NCBI GenBank assembly: GCA_965227645.1
Contig: OZ245773.1
Coordinates: 3,906,001-3,970,000, forward strand
Direction: 5' to 3'
DNA length: 64,000 bases
Source of the DNA: Flavimaribacter sp024343425
GTDB lineage: Bacteria > Pseudomonadota > Alphaproteobacteria > Rhizobiales > Rhizobiaceae
Numbering within the stretch: position 1 is the stretch's first letter; each line of letters opens with the position of its first letter. The translations under genes and the position numbers were made by a program. Below, piece after piece: positions 51,188 to 59,839 of this stretch. Under the pieces are notes generated by a model. It searched no databases and was not told the origin of the DNA. It saw only the letters and a list, made by a program, of their open reading frames with translations.

Positions 51188-51829
51188 ATGAACGCTGCTT
51201 CCGGCTGGCCACCGCTGCAGCGATCTCTTGTCGCAATCTTGCGCGGGATACGCCCGCACGAAGCCGCTGAAATCGTGGGCGCTCTCTTAGAAGCCGGTTT
51301 CGAAGCCATCGAGATCCCGCTCAATTCGCCCGATCCCTTCGCTTCCATCGAAATCGCCGTGACCACCGCGCCGGACGGCGTCCTCATCGGCGCCGGCACT
51401 GTGCTTGCGCCTGAAGAGGTCGACCGTCTGTCGGAGATCGGCGGCAGGCTGGTGGTCAGCCCGAACGCCGACCCCGCCGTCATCAAACGGACGTCAGACC
51501 TCGGTCTCGTATCGATGCCAGGAGTCTTTACGGCGACCGAGGCTTTTTCAGCGCTTCGCGCCGGCGCCTCCGGCCTGAAATTCTTTCCCGCCAGCGTGCT
51601 CGGCGCAGCCGGCGTCGCCGCGGTCAAGGCCGTGCTGCCGCCTGGAACCGAAATAGCCGCAGTGGGCGGCGTGTCGCATAATGATTTCGCATCCTACGCA
51701 CAGGCTGGCGTCCGGACATTCGGTCTCGGATCCAGTCTTTACAAGCCCGGCCTGACCGCCGCAGAAGTCAAAACACGCGCCGTGGAAGCCATTGAGGCAT
51801 ACGACAGAGTTTTCGGGAGACAGACATGA
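51188..51829 (+). CDS. dgoA: 2-dehydro-3-deoxy-6-phosphogalactonate aldolase
   Basis: A 213-residue class I aldolase that splits KDPGal into pyruvate and glyceraldehyde 3-phosphate. The catalytic Glu42 is in IEIPL, Lys131 in GLKFFPA forms the Schiff base with pyruvate, and GAGTV binds phosphate. The N-terminal VAILRGI (residues 15-21) is the family start. It overlaps the lactonase gene by four bases. Confidence 0.92.
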   Translation: MNAASGWPPLQRSLVAILRGIRPHEAAEIVGALLEAGFEAIEIPLNSPDPFASIEIAVTTAPDGVLIGAGTVLAPEEVDRLSEIGGRLVVSPNADPAVIKRTSDLGLVSMPGVFTATEAFSALRAGASGLKFFPASVLGAAGVAAVKAVLPPGTEIAAVGGVSHNDFASYAQAGVRTFGLGSSLYKPGLTAAEVKTRAVEAIEAYDRVFGRQT

Positions 51830-52710
51830 ACCAGACTGTGGCGACCTACAAGGATTTCAGCGAGACAGCGTGCGAGGTCGGCGAGGGTCCGACCTATGAT
51901 ACGGCGACCGGGACTACCTACTGGTTCGACATTCCCGGCAAGACGCTGCTGGAGATGTCCGAGAACGGCAAGGAGGCGATCCACACCCTGCCTTTCGCAG
52001 CAAGCGTGCTGGCGGTGATCGACGATGAAAGCCAGCTGATCGCAACGGAGAACGGCCTGTTCCGGCGCACCGTCGCAGACGGCTCGCTGACGCTGATCAA
52101 GGAACTCGAGCCCGACAAACCGGAGAACCGTTCCAATGATGGCCGGGTTCATCCTTCCGGCGCCTTGTGGATCGGGACGATGGGCTGGCAGAGCGCCGAT
52201 AACGCCGGAGCCATCTATCACTTCCACAAGGGAGAACTCAAAACGCTTTATGACGCGATCACCGTTCCGAACGCGATCTGCTTCACGGCCGACGGCGCGA
52301 CCGGATACTTCACCGACACACCCACCAAAAAGGTCATGCGCGTCGCGCTCGATCCTGAGACAGGACTGCCGGCCGCCGAACCGACCGTGTTTCTGGACGT
52401 GGCGGCGAACGACCGCGGCTTTCCCGACGGCGCGGTGGTCGACGCGGACGGCAATTTCTGGTGCGCCCGCTGGGACGGAGGCTGTATCCAGGGCTTCGAC
52501 CCGCGCGGCGTCTGCTTCGAGACGATTGAACTGCCGACGGACCGGATCACCTGCCCGGCCTTCGTCGGCCGTGATCTTTCGAGCATGATCGTGACGTCGG
52601 CCTATATCGGACTCGACGACGATCAGATGCGCGCGCAGCCGGACGCCGGCGAAACCTTTCTCCTTGAGGCGCGGTTTCGCGGAAAGGCAGACCCTCGCGT
52701 TGTGATCTGA
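51826..52710 (+). CDS. SMP-30/gluconolactonase family lactonase
   Basis: A 294-residue beta-propeller lactonase. It has the metal Glu in EGPTYD (residues 19-24), NRSNDGRVHPSG, the Asn in VPNAICFTADG and the Asp in GFPDGAVVDADG. It should open the galactonolactone (or a related lactone) made by the SDR at the head of the operon. No signal peptide. It is the second lactonase in the window and is only partly similar to the one at 1622-2494. Confidence 0.87.
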   Translation: MNQTVATYKDFSETACEVGEGPTYDTATGTTYWFDIPGKTLLEMSENGKEAIHTLPFAASVLAVIDDESQLIATENGLFRRTVADGSLTLIKELEPDKPENRSNDGRVHPSGALWIGTMGWQSADNAGAIYHFHKGELKTLYDAITVPNAICFTADGATGYFTDTPTKKVMRVALDPETGLPAAEPTVFLDVAANDRGFPDGAVVDADGNFWCARWDGGCIQGFDPRGVCFETIELPTDRITCPAFVGRDLSSMIVTSAYIGLDDDQMRAQPDAGETFLLEARFRGKADPRVVI

Positions 52711-52800
52711 GGGAACCGATGAAGGGTCAAGGTTGTTTCACCCCGAGCCCGGTGCTATCCAACCAACAGCTGTTTCGCCTAATCAAACCGGACCCCCGCC

Positions 52801-54159
52801 ATGACTTCCGCCTTCAAAGCCTACGACATTCGCGGTGAGATTCCCGCTCAGGTCAATGCGCCCTTCACCTATCGGCTGGGACAGGCCGTCGCCGCCCAGT
52901 TTTCTCCCCAGAGCGTGGTCGTCGGTCACGACATGCGGATGGACAGCCCGGCGCTCGCCCAGGCGCTGATCCAGGGTTTGCTCGACAGCGGCGTGGACGT
53001 TCTGCCGCTTGGCCAGTGCGGCACCGAGGAGGTCTATTTCAACACCGATTTCCACAACGCCGACGCCGGGCTGATGATCACCGCCAGCCACAACCCGATG
53101 AACTACAACGGCATCAAGATGGTGCTGAAAGGCGCGCGCGCGGCGACCCAGGACAATGCCCTCGGGCCTCTCGAAAAGCTCGTCTACTCGGACCAGCAGT
53201 TCAAGACTGTTTCCGACTACGCGGATCGCGGCCGGCTCGCCATGCATCTTGACAAGAAGGCCTATATCGAGCGCCTGCTGACGCAGGTCGCCAGCGTCGA
53301 TCTCAAGCCTTTGAAGATCGTCTGTCACGCCGGCAATGGCTGCGCCGGACCGATCATAGATCTTCTGGAAGACCATCTGCCCTTCACCTTCATCAAAGTG
53401 GACCACGAGCCGGATCCGACCCTGCCGAACGGCATCCCCAATCCGCTGCTTCCCGACAAGCGCGAACGGGCGAGCAAGGCGGTGATTGAAAACGGCGCGG
53501 ATCTCGGCCTTGCCTGGGACGGCGATTTCGACCGCTGCTTCTTCTATGACGAGAAAGGACGCTTCGTCGAAGGCTACTACCTCGTCGGCCTGATCGCCCA
53601 AACGCTTCTCCGCAGCCATCCGGGCGGCATCATTCTCTACGATCCGCGCCTGACCTGGAACACGATCGACGTCGTCAAGGCGGCGGGCGGCGAGCCGCGC
53701 GTCTGCCGGACGGGTCACGCCTTCTTCAAGCAGATGCTTCGCGACGACAATGCGCTCTACGGCGGCGAAATGAGCGCGCATCACTATTTCAACGATTTCA
53801 GTTTCTGCGACACGGGCATGCTTCCCTGGCTCGCCATCGTCGCCGAACTGTCCTCCACCGGCGCAACGCTGAGCGAGCTGGTCGACGACCGGATCGCCGC
53901 CTTCCCGTGTTCCGGCGAAATCAACTTCACCGTGGACGACGCGAAGGCGGTTCAGAGCCGTATTTCGGATCACTTTGCTCCGCTCAATCCCGAAATCGAA
54001 GGCGTCGACGGTCTCGGCATGGCCTTTGACGACTGGCGGTTCAATGTGCGCGCGTCGAACACCGAGCCGCTGCTGAGACTGAACGTCGAAGCGCGCGGCG
54101 ACGCCGACCTTGTGGCCGCCAAGGTCAACGAAATCACCAAGCTGATCCAGACGACCTGA
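52801..54159 (+). CDS. Phosphomannomutase/phosphoglucomutase (AlgC/ManB family)
   Basis: A 452-residue alpha-D-phosphohexomutase. Phosphoserine is Ser96 in TASHNP, the magnesium loop is DGDFDR (240-245), the sugar loop is GEMSAHHYF and the phosphate-binding C-terminal loop is RASNTEP. It should interconvert sugar 1- and 6-phosphates for envelope polysaccharide precursors. It stands alone, 90 bp after the lactonase gene, and a hairpin terminator follows at 54186. Confidence 0.9.
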   Translation: MTSAFKAYDIRGEIPAQVNAPFTYRLGQAVAAQFSPQSVVVGHDMRMDSPALAQALIQGLLDSGVDVLPLGQCGTEEVYFNTDFHNADAGLMITASHNPMNYNGIKMVLKGARAATQDNALGPLEKLVYSDQQFKTVSDYADRGRLAMHLDKKAYIERLLTQVASVDLKPLKIVCHAGNGCAGPIIDLLEDHLPFTFIKVDHEPDPTLPNGIPNPLLPDKRERASKAVIENGADLGLAWDGDFDRCFFYDEKGRFVEGYYLVGLIAQTLLRSHPGGIILYDPRLTWNTIDVVKAAGGEPRVCRTGHAFFKQMLRDDNALYGGEMSAHHYFNDFSFCDTGMLPWLAIVAELSSTGATLSELVDDRIAAFPCSGEINFTVDDAKAVQSRISDHFAPLNPEIEGVDGLGMAFDDWRFNVRASNTEPLLRLNVEARGDADLVAAKVNEITKLIQTT

Positions 54160-54185
54160 TTGCCGGTTAAAGCTGGAGAATAACG

Positions 54186-54208
54186 GCGGCTCTCGATATC
54201 GGAGCCGC
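54186..54208 (+). terminator. Hairpin terminator of the phosphohexomutase gene
   Basis: GCGGCTC (54186-54192) pairs perfectly with GAGCCGC (54202-54208). The nine-base loop is itself palindromic (CGATATCG), so the stem can extend. TGTTTGC follows, a poor T-run. It lies 26 bp after the stop. Confidence 0.6.
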
Positions 54209-54266
54209 TGTTTGCACGACGCTATTTTCAGTTATGTATCTGAAATAAAACAATAAAATTTAATTC

Positions 54267-54406
54267 TGGCTTTGTTTCGGGAATCCGCGAATTTCAGGCT
54301 TTTCGTGATCTGCATAGCTCCATGGCGGTCCACTGGGTTTGTTTCGGGAATCTGGCTTTTCACCTTTCTCCCGGTCATCCGATCGCATCTGGCTTTGTTT
54401 CGGGAA
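54267..54406 (-). repeat. Cluster B of the 17-bp dispersed repeat (three units, inverted)
   Basis: Three copies of TGGCTTTGTTTCGGGAA, the reverse complement of the unit seen at 33882-34009, start at 54267, 54334 (TGGG variant) and 54390. Spacings are 67 and 56 bp, so the units fall in different reading frames and are not protein-coding. The cluster lies in the 407-bp convergent gap between the phosphohexomutase and tungstate-binding-protein genes. The rest of the gap is AT-rich and holds two terminator-like hairpins. Confidence 0.8.
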
Positions 54407-54534
54407 TTCTGATTTTTCGCTCTTTCGCCGGCATTCGGCCAATCGCCCCTGCCCTTTGTTGACCTCAGCTTATATCACAAAAGGCCGCCAAACGCAGCAA
54501 TTTTGTTCATGCTTTGTTCAGGAAACGAGTCGAC

Positions 54535-54559
54535 GCGACGCGTTACTGCGCCGCGTCGC
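54535..54559 (-). terminator. Hairpin downstream of the tungstate-binding-protein gene
   Basis: GCGACGCG (54535-54542) pairs with CGCGTCGC (54552-54559) around a nine-base loop, seven bases after the stop of the minus-strand gene. The T-run on that strand is weak, so it is a probable rather than certain terminator. Confidence 0.45.
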
Positions 54560-54566
54560 GCTTTAA

Positions 54567-55397
54567 TCAGTTCGTCACGTTGGGCGCGTTCGGGAAGAAC
54601 AGTTGCTTGCCGTCGAGCCGGTAGGAGGCAATCGCCTTCTGGCCCTCGTCCGACAGCATCCAGTCCACAAAGGCCTGGCCAAGGTCGGATTTGACGCGCG
54701 GGCATTTCCCGGAATCAACCAGGATCACGCCGTACTGGTTGAACAGCGCCTTGTCGCCCTCCACCAGGATTTCGTGATCAGCCTTGTTGCCAAAGGCGAT
54801 CCAGGTCGCCCTGTCGGTCATGGTGTAGCCGTCCATGCCGATGGTCGCGTTGAGCGTGGCGCCCATGCCCGAGCCGGTTTCGCGATACCATTGTCCGCTG
54901 CTTTGCGACGGGTCGACACCCGCGGCCTTCCAGAGCGCGACTTCCTTCTTGTTGGTCCCTGAGTCATCGCCGCGAGACACGAAGATGTTTTCGCTGCCGG
55001 CGATCTTGTTCAAGGCGGCCGACGTGTCCTTCATGCCTTTGACGGCGGCCGGATCGGCCGGCGGTCCGACGATGATGAAATCATTGTACATCAGGTCCGT
55101 GCGCTCAACGCCGTAGCCTTCCGCGACGAATTTTTCTTCCGCCGGCTTTGCGTGCACCAGAAGGACATCGCCGTCGCAATTGCGCGCATTCTTGATGGCC
55201 TGCCCCGTTCCGACCGCGACAACCCGGATCTGGACGCCGGATTTGTCTTCGTAGATCGGCAGGATGTAGTCATAGAGGCCCGAATTCTGTGTCGAGGTCG
55301 TTGACTGGACGACGATGAAATCGTCGGCCATCGCGCACCCGGCCGTCATGGCGACCACCGCGGAAACGGCCATGAAACGTGCAAGATGTCTGTTCAT
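54567..55397 (-). CDS. tupA: Tungstate ABC transporter substrate-binding protein (TupA)
   Basis: A 276-residue exported binding protein with a signal peptide ending near residue 24 (GCAMA/D). TTSTQNSGL near the mature N-terminus and SRGDDSGTNKKE in the middle are the oxyanion-binding motifs of TupA. It takes up tungstate for tungsten enzymes or as a molybdate substitute. I start at 55397, where GGGGAG lies six bases upstream; an earlier ATG at 55427 would overlap the ATPase gene. Confidence 0.88.
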   Translation of the reverse strand: MNRHLARFMAVSAVVAMTAGCAMADDFIVVQSTTSTQNSGLYDYILPIYEDKSGVQIRVVAVGTGQAIKNARNCDGDVLLVHAKPAEEKFVAEGYGVERTDLMYNDFIIVGPPADPAAVKGMKDTSAALNKIAGSENIFVSRGDDSGTNKKEVALWKAAGVDPSQSSGQWYRETGSGMGATLNATIGMDGYTMTDRATWIAFGNKADHEILVEGDKALFNQYGVILVDSGKCPRVKSDLGQAFVDWMLSDEGQKAIASYRLDGKQLFFPNAPNVTN

Positions 55398-55423
55398 TGA
55401 AACTCCCCTTTTCAAAATAGAGA

Positions 55424-56179
55424 TCAAATCAGCAAGCGTCCTGCAATGAACGCCTCCGCTGTTTCGGATTGCGGACGCTGAAAAAAATCGTCGGTTGCAG
55501 CGCGTTCGACGATTCGCCCATGATGCATAAGAATGATCTCGTCCGCGACCCTTTTCGCCTGGGCGAGGTCATGGGCGACCATGACGGCGCGCATGCCCTT
55601 GACGCTGGCGTCCTGCACCATCGTTTCGATCGCCAGGACCGAAGCCGGATCGAGGCTCGATGTGGGTTCGTCGAGGAACAGCAGATCCGGATGCGTGGCC
55701 AATGCCCGAACCAGAGCAAGACGCTGCCTTTCGCCGCCGGAGAGGACACGAGCGGATGCATGAGAGAGGCGCTCCATTCCCGCCTCGCCAAGCGAGGTTT
55801 CGGCGCGCCAGCGCGCCTCGTTGCGACTGTGGCCGACAGCGCGCAAAGCGTATTCGACATTCGCCCTGACCGAACGACGCAGCAGGACCGCATGCTGCAG
55901 CACCATGCCGAAACGGCAGTAGCGCGACCGGGAGGGCGGCGTGCCATTCCAGCGCACCTTGCCGCGGTCGGGCTGTCGCAATCCGGCGAGCAGGTTGAGA
56001 AGCAGCGACTTGCCTGCGCCATTGGGACCCACGATGACGGTGGTTCCATGACCGGCGATCTCGATGTTTTTAACATCGAGCAGCACTCTGCCCTTGCGGC
56101 TTACCTTGAGATCGGTTCCGGTGACGGGAAGAACCGGCATCGCCTGGCGCTGGACTGTCGACAGCACATCCTCACGCAT
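55424..56179 (-). CDS. tupC: Tungstate ABC transporter ATP-binding protein (TupC)
   Basis: A 251-residue ATPase with Walker A GPNGAGKS (about residues 52-59), signature LSGGERQR, Walker B LLFLDEP and switch His in VMVAHD. It overlaps the permease gene by eight bases and is followed by tupA. Confidence 0.88.
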   Translation of the reverse strand: MREDVLSTVQRQAMPVLPVTGTDLKVSRKGRVLLDVKNIEIAGHGTTVIVGPNGAGKSLLLNLLAGLRQPDRGKVRWNGTPPSRSRYCRFGMVLQHAVLLRRSVRANVEYALRAVGHSRNEARWRAETSLGEAGMERLSHASARVLSGGERQRLALVRALATHPDLLFLDEPTSSLDPASVLAIETMVQDASVKGMRAVMVAHDLAQAKRVADEIILMHHGRIVERAATDDFFQRPQSETAEAFIAGRLLI

Positions 56180-56879
56180 AGGCGCGCCTGACGGCTGCAG
56201 CGCGGGACATGAATACGAGCGCGTTCACGGCGAAAGCGATGGTGACCAGGATGAAGCCCAGGCCGAGCGCCAGAGCGAGGTTTCCCTTGGAGGTTTCAAG
56301 CGCGATCGTCGTCGTCATCACCCGCGTGACATGGTTGATGTTTCCACCAACGATGATCACGGCGCCGACTTCCGCCACCGCCCGACCAAAACCCGCAAGC
56401 AGCGTCGTCAAGAGGCTGTAGCGGCCCTCCCACAGAAGCGTTTTCAATTGCGCCAGATTGCCGAGGCCGTAGAGGACGAGCTGGTCGCGATACTCATCGT
56501 GCAGGTCTTCCAGCGTCTGGCGGGCGAGCGCCGCGACGATGGGCGTGACGAGAATGGTCTGGGCGATGATCATCGCGGTCGGCGTGTAGAGCAGTTGCAG
56601 CGGGCCAAGGACGCCTGCGCTCGACAGCAACATGTAGACGACGAGACCGACGACGACCGGCGGCAGACCCATCAGAGCGGAAATCGTGACGACGAGCAGT
56701 CCCCTGCCCGGGAACCGCGCGACGGCGAGGAAAGCGCCGACCGGAAAGCCGACGAGGGCAGCCATCGCGACGGCGCTGAGGCTGACCCGCATCGACAGCC
56801 ACACAACCTCGAGAAGGTCGGGGTCGAGCGATATGACCAGCCTGAACGCCTCGAAAAATGACGCCGCGAAATCCTGCAT
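56172..56879 (-). CDS. tupB: Tungstate ABC transporter permease (TupB)
   Basis: A 235-residue inner-membrane permease with about five hydrophobic segments and the EAA-type loop LYGLGNLAQLKTLLWEGRY. The FAV.GRAVAEVGAVIIVGGNI stretch is typical of TupB and related molybdate/tungstate permeases. First gene of the tupBCA operon. A short upstream gap (56880-57071) separates it from the patatin gene; I see no regulator site in it. Confidence 0.88.
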   Translation of the reverse strand: MQDFAASFFEAFRLVISLDPDLLEVVWLSMRVSLSAVAMAALVGFPVGAFLAVARFPGRGLLVVTISALMGLPPVVVGLVVYMLLSSAGVLGPLQLLYTPTAMIIAQTILVTPIVAALARQTLEDLHDEYRDQLVLYGLGNLAQLKTLLWEGRYSLLTTLLAGFGRAVAEVGAVIIVGGNINHVTRVMTTTIALETSKGNLALALGLGFILVTIAFAVNALVFMSRAAAVRRAYA

Positions 56880-57071
56880 CCGAGCGTTTGTCTCCTCTCC
56901 ATTGAAACCGTGTATTGCGCAAACGCCATGCGCATTCCATCAAAAACGTTCCGCAGCGTTCGACAATCCCGTCGATACGTCGGCGTCGTGGCGAAGGTCG
57001 TTCGCATTGCGACAATAGTCGCCCAGACACGCATGGCGACGCAAAAGCTGCAAGAGTGCGAGAATATGCCG

Positions 57072-57998
57072 CTATTTGGCGCCTTCAGCCGCGCTATCCA
57101 GCAGTTCGCCCAGCCGCCGTTTTGCATCTTCCTTTGCAATGGCAGCGGAGAGCAGAATTTCATCGATACGATGGAAGTCCATGCTGGCGAAGCCGCCGAC
57201 ATCGGGGCGAATGAGCAGGTCGGGCTGGATCCGCTTCAGGCGCTCGTTGACCAGCGAATGCAAGGCGATCTGTGACGAACCGATCCAGGTGTCCATTGCG
57301 CCGGGGGTGGGACCGGTGGCTCGGAAGCCGTTTCCGGTCACGTCGACGGCGATGACAAGGCCCGGTTGGTCGGCAAGGATGTCAAACGGTGTGGGATTGA
57401 CGAAGCCACCATCGATAAGCACGCGATCCCGCCACCGAACAGGCGACAGAAGAACCGGAAGCGCAGCGGATGCGCCGATCGCCTTTTTCAACGGCCCGTC
57501 CTCGATCACGAACTCCTCCTCGCGGTAGAAGTCCGCCGTCACGATTCGCATCGGCGTGCGGAGGCCTGTGAATTCGTCAGGAACGGCGTCGGGGAGTATG
57601 GCGGACATCAGCACTTCCGGATCAAGCGCGGCCGAGTTCCCCATGGCGAAGACCGATGTCCAGCTGCCGGGATTACCGGGAAACAGACGGCGCAGCGTGT
57701 TCAGCCGGCTTGAGAGAAGATCAATCGCAAACGCCCTGATCTCCAGCCCGGACATGCCGCTGGCGTACATGGCTCCTATGATCGCGCCCATTGACGTGCC
57801 TGCAATCATTGAAGGCTGGACGCCGAGATCGTCCAGCGCTTCCAGAACCGGAATGTGGGCAAGCCCGCGCGCGGCGCCGCCGCCGAGAGCTATGGCGCAT
57901 CTCGAGCCTGCAGATGCGCGCGCAGCGCCGGACGCGCCCGCGACAAGCGACAGCGAAGCCGCTTTCAGAATATCGCGACGTCCGAGAGAAAAGGTCAT
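57072..57998 (-). CDS. Patatin-like phospholipase with a Tat-type signal
   Basis: A 308-residue serine acylhydrolase. The N-terminus GRRDILKAASLSLVAG has the twin-arginine pattern, so it is probably exported folded. The oxyanion loop is GGGAARG (39-45), the nucleophile Ser69 is in GTSMG and the dyad Asp196 in IDGG. It overlaps the membrane hydrolase gene upstream by four bases, so the pair is co-translated. Confidence 0.87.
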   Translation of the reverse strand: MTFSLGRRDILKAASLSLVAGASGAARASAGSRCAIALGGGAARGLAHIPVLEALDDLGVQPSMIAGTSMGAIIGAMYASGMSGLEIRAFAIDLLSSRLNTLRRLFPGNPGSWTSVFAMGNSAALDPEVLMSAILPDAVPDEFTGLRTPMRIVTADFYREEEFVIEDGPLKKAIGASAALPVLLSPVRWRDRVLIDGGFVNPTPFDILADQPGLVIAVDVTGNGFRATGPTPGAMDTWIGSSQIALHSLVNERLKRIQPDLLIRPDVGGFASMDFHRIDEILLSAAIAKEDAKRRLGELLDSAAEGAK

Positions 57999-59662
57999 TC
58001 GGCCGCCGTCCCGCCGTTGGAGCAGCCGTTCTGGAAACCGTTGTTGCAGTGCGCTTTCAGGCGCTCGGTGTCGGCCGCCGTCCAGTCTTCGGGCGCGGTG
58101 ACCTCGACCCAGGGATCGATATAGTCATGCGCATAATAGGCGTGACCGTATCCCGCGGGGGCGGCGGTCGAGAGCGCCATATCGAGGGCCAGCTGGAACT
58201 GCGTGACGATGGGCATAAAGCGCAGATAGGGCGAAACGCCCCTGCCCGGCGGCTCGCGCATCCAGACCGGCGGCCGCAACGCCGACAGCGAATCGAAGAA
58301 AACGATCGGGTCGCTCGGATATTGCAGGAAGACAATGCGCATGTCGCCCCAGTCGGCGTAGCCGGCCTCATTCTCTTCCGGCGCGCTGTAGCGGATCAGC
58401 GATCCGTCGCCGATCTTCGGCAGGACCCACGGCGTGCCTTCATTGCGCGCGTGCTGCACCTTGTTCCAGAATTCCGACGGGAAGGGCGGACCGGCCCAGA
58501 ACGCGCCGTCAATCGGATCATTGACCAGCTGGAAAAGCGTCGTCGCATACATGGACGACCAGGCGCCGAGGCTCAATCCGTGGATGTAGAGCCGGGGCCG
58601 CCGATCAGCCGGCAGGGTCGTCCAGTAATCATATATTGTCGAGATCGTAGCCGAGGCCTGATCAAGGCCGGTTCTGGTTTCGAACAACAGCGCGAAAGGC
58701 GACTGCAGATAGGAATACTGCACCGCGACCGTCGCAATGTCGCCATTGTGCATATATTCCAGCGGATCGTGCGATCCCGGATCCATCCAGCCGGTTCCGG
58801 TCGGGCTGGCCAGCACCAGAACCTTGCGGTCGAACGCGCCGAGCCGGATCAACTCGGCGAGCGCAAGGTCGGCCCGCTCCTGCGGCGTATCGGCGTCGGC
58901 GCGGCCGACATAGACGCGCACGGGATCGAGCGCCGGCTTTCCGGTAAAGGCGGAGATCGCCGCTGCGTCCGGGCCGCCGGTCACGAAATCGCGTCCGGGC
59001 TGGCCCATTTCCTCCCACCCGACCAAGGATTCGGCGCTGCCGGGAATGCGGGCGAGCGTGGGCGCGGGCGGCGCCCTTTCGAACAGGTTCTGACCGGCTT
59101 CATAGGCTTCGTCCATCGCCGAAATGGCGGTGTCGAGCAACCCGTCGCGCGTGACGACGAACAGCACCAGAAACACGATGACCAGACCCAACACATTGGC
59201 TCTTCGCGGCGGCATGACGCGGTGAAGGCGCGTGCGGACAAAACGGGAGAAAAATGCAATCAGCGCGCCGACGCCGAACAGAACAAGGAACACGACAAGG
59301 GCGATCAGCAGCATCTGGATCAGATGCGCGTCGTCCACAGGCTCCATTCCCATGCGGGCGCGTATGTCGTTCTGCCACAGAAGCGCGTAGCGCAGCGACA
59401 GCGCCAGGACGACAAGAACGCCGACAGCGGCGATCGCCTTCACGATTTGCAGGGGGCGACCGCGCAACACCGGCATGTCCGCCGCCGTCCAGAGGAGTTC
59501 AATAATCCGCCAGGCGAGGTATCCGAGCGCCATGACGATGCCGCCGAGAGCGCCTTGCAGAACCGGATCACGCGGGATCAGCGACGGCGTCAGGGAGGCG
59601 GCGAGAAACAGGAGCCCGAGCAGGACGCCAAAGGACGAGAACGGCGATAGAATGCGTTTCAT
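57995..59662 (-). CDS. Membrane-anchored alpha/beta-hydrolase (abhydrolase_9 family)
   Basis: A 555-residue protein with about five hydrophobic segments in the first 190 residues and a C-terminal hydrolase domain. The nucleophile is in HGLSLGAW (about residues 355-362), with an upstream VLASPTGTGW and a C-terminal CNNGF tail. The active site probably faces the periplasm. Function in the family is unclear; the partner patatin suggests lipid turnover. Confidence 0.8.
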   Translation of the reverse strand: MKRILSPFSSFGVLLGLLFLAASLTPSLIPRDPVLQGALGGIVMALGYLAWRIIELLWTAADMPVLRGRPLQIVKAIAAVGVLVVLALSLRYALLWQNDIRARMGMEPVDDAHLIQMLLIALVVFLVLFGVGALIAFFSRFVRTRLHRVMPPRRANVLGLVIVFLVLFVVTRDGLLDTAISAMDEAYEAGQNLFERAPPAPTLARIPGSAESLVGWEEMGQPGRDFVTGGPDAAAISAFTGKPALDPVRVYVGRADADTPQERADLALAELIRLGAFDRKVLVLASPTGTGWMDPGSHDPLEYMHNGDIATVAVQYSYLQSPFALLFETRTGLDQASATISTIYDYWTTLPADRRPRLYIHGLSLGAWSSMYATTLFQLVNDPIDGAFWAGPPFPSEFWNKVQHARNEGTPWVLPKIGDGSLIRYSAPEENEAGYADWGDMRIVFLQYPSDPIVFFDSLSALRPPVWMREPPGRGVSPYLRFMPIVTQFQLALDMALSTAAPAGYGHAYYAHDYIDPWVEVTAPEDWTAADTERLKAHCNNGFQNGCSNGGTAAE

Positions 59663-59839
59663 GGCGATTGATCCCCCGCGTAAAAGCCGACGCCGACAAT
59701 AACGGCGAAGAGTTTAACGACGGGTGTGCATTGTTCGAAAATCTTTAGGGAAGTTTCTTGAAAGCAGAGGACGGCGCCGCCCGGAACAGCGACGCGTTGA
59801 TTATCTCAGACGGCTTGCAGACCGGCCGCGCAGCTCGAT

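Noticed and set aside
57791..59650. Long plus-strand frame of 619 codons antisense to the patatin and membrane hydrolase
   Set aside because: It is a shadow of two clearly recognised minus-strand genes; its peptide is Arg-rich with no motifs.
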